From NCBI RefSeq assembly GCF_900187425.1, contig NZ_FYDJ01000001.1:715730-779729 (forward strand): a DNA stretch of 64,000 nucleotides, given 5' to 3'. Each line of letters begins with the position of its first letter. Position 1 is the first letter of the stretch. The notes under the pieces were generated by a model, which worked only from the letters and a program-made list of their open reading frames with translations, did no database searches and had not been told where the DNA came from. Shown in pieces: positions 60,677 to 64,000 of this stretch. This DNA is from Pseudomonas sp. Irchel s3h14. Lineage in GTDB: Bacteria > Pseudomonadota > Gammaproteobacteria > Pseudomonadales > Pseudomonadaceae. A program made the position numbers and the translations under genes.

Positions 60677-62101
60677 TTAGCGCTTGCTCGAAGCCAGCTG
60701 CGTGGATTTCTCTTGATCCATGCGCGCCATCAGCGGTTGGCTCTGCGCGAGGAAACGTGCGCGTTCAGCTTTGGAGATCGGATCGGCCATCGCCACCTTT
60801 TGGCCTAGTGGGTCGACGTGCACGCCATTGACCTGGAACTCGTAATGTAAATGCGGTCCGGTGGAAAGTCCGGTGGTGCCGATGTAGCCGATCACCTGGC
60901 CTTGTTTGACGCTACTGCCAGTCTGCACGCCTTTGGCAAAGCCCTGCATGTGGCCGTACAGCGTACGGTAGGTGTTGCCGTGCTGGATGATCACGGTATT
61001 GCCGTAGCCGCCACGGCGACCGGCCAACAACACTTTGCCGTCACCGGCTGCCTTGATTGGGGTGCCGCGAGGCGCTGCATAGTCGACGCCTTTGTGAGCG
61101 CGGATCTTGTTCAGGATCGGATGCTTGCGGCCCATCGAGAATTTTGAGCTGATGCGGGCGAAGTCCACCGGGGTACGGATAAACGCCTTGCGCATGCTGT
61201 TGCCGTCAGCAGTGTAGTAGCTGCTGTTGCCTTGTTTATTGGTGTAACGCACGGCGGTGTAGGTCTTGCCGCGGTTAGTGAAGCGAGCGGAGAGGATCGG
61301 GCCGTTGCCGACAGCCTTGCCGTTGACGACCTTCTGTTCGTAGATGACATCGAACTGGTCACCCTGGCGAATATCCTGGGCGAAGTCGACGTCATAGCCA
61401 AACACGCTGGCCATGTCCATGGTCAGGCTGTGGGACAAACCGGCGCGTGCAGCGGACTGCGACAGCGAGCTGTTGATCACGCCATGAACGTAGGCAGAGC
61501 GCACGGTCGGCTTGGCGGTAATGCGGTTGAATGCATAACCCTTGTCATTCTTGGTCAAGGTGATGCTTTCGACGTCGCTGATCTTGCTGTGCAGATTGGT
61601 CAACTGGCCATCGGGGCTCAGTTCGAATTCGAGTTTCTGGCCATGTTTGAGTTGGCTGAACTGCTTGGCCTGCTTGTCACTGGCCAGCACTTCATGCACC
61701 GAAGTTGCTGGAAGGCCGACTTTTTCAAACAAGGTGGAGAGGGTGTCGCCTTTAGAGACGATCACTTCCCTGTGGTTTGGAGACTTTTTTTCTTCGATCA
61801 CAGGCGCCGGCGATGGCGCGGCCTGAGCGGTTTCCTGGGGTTCTTCGGCGCTGTTTTCGATCTGCGCAAAAGGGGAAGCTGCTGGCTCATTTGTGGCTTG
61901 GACCGCTTCGGCAGCGTCTTGATCTTGTGTCAGTTGTTCAGCTGGGCTTTCCAGTTCAAGACTCAGGGTCGTCTTTTTGGCTTCAACATCACTGGAAGGG
62001 AATACCAGAAGCGCCAGGCTCAGAAGGGCGGCGATGCCACTTGCTGCGAGCAGGTGGGTCTTCGGGTAAAGCGGTGGCGCTTTAGACGATTCTTTGGTCA
62101 T
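60677..62101 (-). CDS. M23 family murein endopeptidase with OapA/LysM-like domains (MepM type)
   Basis: 474 residues. An N-terminal membrane anchor or signal (about 18-37, LAASGIAALLSLALLVF) is followed by an acidic Pro/Ala linker, a LysM/OapA-like segment (IVSKGDTLSTLFEKVG, about 113), and a C-terminal M23 domain (about 320-440) with zinc ligands in RAHKGVDYA and HLHYEF. Such enzymes cut cross-links to let the wall expand. The ATG at 62101 is chosen over a Ser-rich extension to 62185. Upstream of anmK in one operon. Confidence 0.93.
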   Translation of the reverse strand: MTKESSKAPPLYPKTHLLAASGIAALLSLALLVFPSSDVEAKKTTLSLELESPAEQLTQDQDAAEAVQATNEPAASPFAQIENSAEEPQETAQAAPSPAPVIEEKKSPNHREVIVSKGDTLSTLFEKVGLPATSVHEVLASDKQAKQFSQLKHGQKLEFELSPDGQLTNLHSKISDVESITLTKNDKGYAFNRITAKPTVRSAYVHGVINSSLSQSAARAGLSHSLTMDMASVFGYDVDFAQDIRQGDQFDVIYEQKVVNGKAVGNGPILSARFTNRGKTYTAVRYTNKQGNSSYYTADGNSMRKAFIRTPVDFARISSKFSMGRKHPILNKIRAHKGVDYAAPRGTPIKAAGDGKVLLAGRRGGYGNTVIIQHGNTYRTLYGHMQGFAKGVQTGSSVKQGQVIGYIGTTGLSTGPHLHYEFQVNGVHVDPLGQKVAMADPISKAERARFLAQSQPLMARMDQEKSTQLASSKR

Positions 62102-62313
62102 AGGTAATTTTTGACTTTGAAAAAGATGAATTGGAAAAGATGAATGACATGATGAAGATGAAATAACTGTATAAAATATAACCAAATCATCTCTGAAGCA
62201 AGTCCGCGAACGCTGTGTCCGTGGATTGGCGTCCGTGCGCCGGGCAAAACTTGTATTTGACGCGCGATCTTGTATGGTTGGTTCCCTTTGAATTCGAGCC
62301 TTGCGGGTCTGTT

Positions 62314-63513
62314 ATGAAGTCGGTTGAAGAGCAGCTAGCGCTGATTAAACGTGGTGCGGAAGAACTGTTGGTCGAGTCCGAGCTGATCGAAAAGCTCAAG
62401 CGTGGCCAGCCGCTACGTATCAAGGCAGGCTTCGATCCGACCGCGCCGGATTTGCACCTGGGGCATACCGTGCTTATTAATAAGCTGCGCCAGTTCCAGG
62501 AGCTGGGGCATCAGGTGATCTTCCTTATAGGTGACTTCACCGGGATGATCGGCGATCCGAGCGGTAAGAGTGCGACGCGTCCTCCTCTTACCCGCGAGCA
62601 GGTTCTCGAGAATGCCGAGACCTACAAGACCCAGGTTTTCAAGATTCTTGATCCGGCGAAAACCGAAGTTGCGTTCAACTCCACCTGGATGGATCAGATG
62701 GGGCCGGCCGACTTCATTCGCCTGACTTCGCAGTACACCGTAGCTCGCATGCTCGAGCGCGACGACTTCTACAAGCGCTACACCACCAATCAGCCAATCG
62801 CCATTCATGAGTTTCTCTACCCGCTGGTTCAGGGTTACGACTCGGTAGCCTTGCGCGCGGATGTCGAACTGGGTGGTACTGATCAGAAGTTCAACCTGTT
62901 AATGGGGCGTGAACTGCAGCGTGGATATGGTCAGGAGGCTCAGTGCATTCTGACCATGCCGCTGCTCGAAGGTCTGGATGGCGTGAAGAAGATGTCCAAG
63001 TCCTTGGGCAACTACGTGGGTATCCAGGAAGCTCCAGGTGTCATGTACGGCAAACTGGTTTCCATTCCGGATGCGCTGATGTGGCGCTACTTCGAATTGC
63101 TCAGCTTCCGCTCCATGGATGAGATCAATGCATTCCGTGCCGATGTCGAGGCGGGTGCCAATCCGCGTGATATCAAGATCAAGCTGGCCGAAGAGATTGT
63201 TGCGCGTTTCCATGGTGAAGAGGCTGCGGCCAATGCTCACCGTGCGGCGGGTAACCGGATGAAGGAAGGCGAGCTGCCGGACGATCTGCCGGAGATCGAA
63301 TTGACTGCTACTGAAGATATGCCGATCGCTGCTGTCCTTAATAAGGCAGGCCTGGTCAAGAACTCGGCTGTCGCGCGGGACCTTCTAGGTTCTGGTGGTG
63401 TGCGTATAGACGGTGAGGTTGTCGATCGCACCTTTATATACGTACTGGGCGCGACCCATGTTTGCCAGGCCGGGAAGAAGGCATTTGCGCGTATTACGCT
63501 CAAATCCGAATAA
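62314..63513 (+). CDS. tyrS: tyrosyl-tRNA synthetase
   Basis: 399-residue class Ic synthetase. The HIGH-type motif is HLGHTV, the KMSKS loop is KKMSKSLGN (about 230), and a C-terminal S4 domain carries [19 protein letters not shown]. Length fits the TyrRS group common in Pseudomonas. The ATG at 62314 has a weak GGGT upstream; the frame from 62215 lacks family sequence. It precedes an rRNA operon, as in P. aeruginosa. Confidence 0.96.
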   Translation: MKSVEEQLALIKRGAEELLVESELIEKLKRGQPLRIKAGFDPTAPDLHLGHTVLINKLRQFQELGHQVIFLIGDFTGMIGDPSGKSATRPPLTREQVLENAETYKTQVFKILDPAKTEVAFNSTWMDQMGPADFIRLTSQYTVARMLERDDFYKRYTTNQPIAIHEFLYPLVQGYDSVALRADVELGGTDQKFNLLMGRELQRGYGQEAQCILTMPLLEGLDGVKKMSKSLGNYVGIQEAPGVMYGKLVSIPDALMWRYFELLSFRSMDEINAFRADVEAGANPRDIKIKLAEEIVARFHGEEAAANAHRAAGNRMKEGELPDDLPEIELTATEDMPIAAVLNKAGLVKNSAVARDLLGSGGVRIDGEVVDRTFIYVLGATHVCQAGKKAFARITLKSE

Positions 63514-63528
63514 AGCTCAAATTAGGTG

Positions 63529-63556
63529 TTGACGGCAGATTCTGGAAGTCTATAAT
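63529..63556 (+). promoter_or_regulatory. rrn promoter 1
   Basis: TTGACG (63529-63534), 16-base spacer, TATAAT (63551-63556), followed by a C-rich discriminator TCGCCCC. It begins 16 bases after the tyrS stop codon. Confidence 0.88.
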
Positions 63557-63731
63557 TCGCCCCACTTCCGGCGCAGTCGAAACGGAAAACTCCTTGGTAA
63601 ACAATGAGTTACGCAGTTTTCGACAGCGAGTTGCTTCAGGTCATCGAAGCCCAGAAGGAGTCGGTCAGGCAGGGTGGTTTAGCTTGATGGACGATTCGAT
63701 CTTCTCGGTCGAAAGCGGAACAAAAGAGGTG

Positions 63732-63759
63732 TTGACAGCAGCGACTAACGCTGTAGAAT
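63732..63759 (+). promoter_or_regulatory. rrn promoter 2
   Basis: TTGACA (63732-63737), 16-base spacer, TAGAAT (63754-63759), discriminator TCGCCTCCCGC. Confidence 0.9.
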
Positions 63760-63840
63760 TCGCCTCCCGCTAACGAGAGATCGCAAGCGCAAGTGGTTGA
63801 AGTAGCAAAGGAAACTTTGAAAACTTCGGAAAATAACCGC

Positions 63841-63868
63841 TTGACAGCAACAGAGGCTGCTGTAGAAT
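63841..63868 (+). promoter_or_regulatory. rrn promoter 3
   Basis: TTGACA (63841-63846), 16-base spacer, TAGAAT (63863-63868), discriminator GCGCGCCTCGG. Sequence around it repeats promoter 2 closely (TTGACAGCA ... GCTGTAGAAT). Confidence 0.9.
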
Positions 63869-63903
63869 GCGCGCCTCGGTTGAGACGAAAGATCTTAACC
63901 AAC

Positions 63904-63916
63904 CGCTCTTTAACAA
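63904..63916 (+). promoter_or_regulatory. rrn antitermination boxA
   Basis: CGCTCTTTAACAA differs at one position from the boxA consensus TGCTCTTTAACAA. It recruits NusB/NusE for rRNA antitermination. Confidence 0.92.
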
Positions 63917-64000
63917 CTGAATCAAGCAATTCGTGTGGGTGCTTGTGGAGTCAGACTGATAGTCAACAAGATTATCAGCATCACAAGTTACTCCGCGAGA

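Larger units (their letters stand above)
63514..64000 (+). other. rRNA operon promoter and leader region (16S gene lies beyond window)
   Basis: 487 bases without a supported gene. It holds three tandem sigma-70 promoters, GC-rich discriminators after the -10 boxes and an antitermination boxA. No 16S start (GAGTTTGATC type) is reached by base 64000. A 27-codon frame at 63604-63687 lacks a ribosome binding site. Confidence 0.9.

Noticed and set aside
63604..63687. 27-codon frame between rrn promoters 1 and 2
   Set aside because: No ribosome binding site; lies in rRNA leader DNA. Noted because its peptide looks regular (MSYAVFDSELL).

Overview
The window reads as a chromosomal segment of a Pseudomonas, most likely of the fluorescens group. 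The basis is the gene order (rmcA-like, rpoD, dnaG, rpsU, tsaD; lptD to glpE; rpe-gph-trpE; trpGDC; vfr-type crp; speD; argC; erpA; anmK; tyrS; rrn), which follows the order known from Pseudomonas, the GC-rich codon use, and many TGTAGGAGC-type REP palindromes. The species cannot be fixed from the sequence alone.

Layout. 1-3490 is a small accessory stretch: a Tat-type PLP aminotransferase cut by the left edge, a small HExxH protein, a DUF3077 protein behind a strongly structured leader, and a HigBA-like toxin-antitoxin pair. It ends at the 3' end of a CAU tRNA. 3584-12036 (minus) holds an RmcA-like c-di-GMP protein and the macromolecular synthesis genes rpoD, dnaG and rpsU. 12236-16134 holds tsaD, plsY, folB, folK and cca. 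16198-21155 is the prkA-yeaH-spoVR stress operon. 21452-29100 is the lptD-surA-pdxA-rsmA-apaG-apaH-glpE run, divergent from amgK-murU-djlA (29231-31687). 31712-41977 holds a DUF3530 gene, a two-component system with a binding-protein-like sensor, a polyamine-type ABC importer and an iron-type alcohol dehydrogenase. 42058-50057 holds rpe, gph, trpE, an EstA-type autotransporter and trpGDC. 50125-57811 holds a lipoate-ligase-family gene, crp/vfr, an OsmC protein, speD, coq7, a HIT protein, an SDR, a DUF805 protein, a nitronate monooxygenase and hemJ. 57948-63513 holds argC, erpA, anmK, an M23 endopeptidase and tyrS. The window ends in the promoter and leader region of an rRNA operon, before the 16S gene.

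How parts connect. AnmK, AmgK and MurU are three steps of the Pseudomonas murein recycling route. LptD and SurA build the outer membrane, and the EstA autotransporter is a likely SurA client. The two trp transcription units each begin with a short reading frame ending in the same peptide, ARWRWRA, followed by a GC hairpin; this is the signature of Trp attenuation. In the trpE case that peptide is the in-frame C-terminal tail of gph.

Most interesting non-coding signals: the alternative-structure leader before the DUF3077 gene; the gph tail acting as a trp leader; a pseudoknot-capable, U-tract-ending leader before speD; an IscR-type-1-like promoter before erpA; REP elements that supply the stop codons of two genes; and three tandem rrn promoters. 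No CRISPR array, insertion sequence or prophage was seen.
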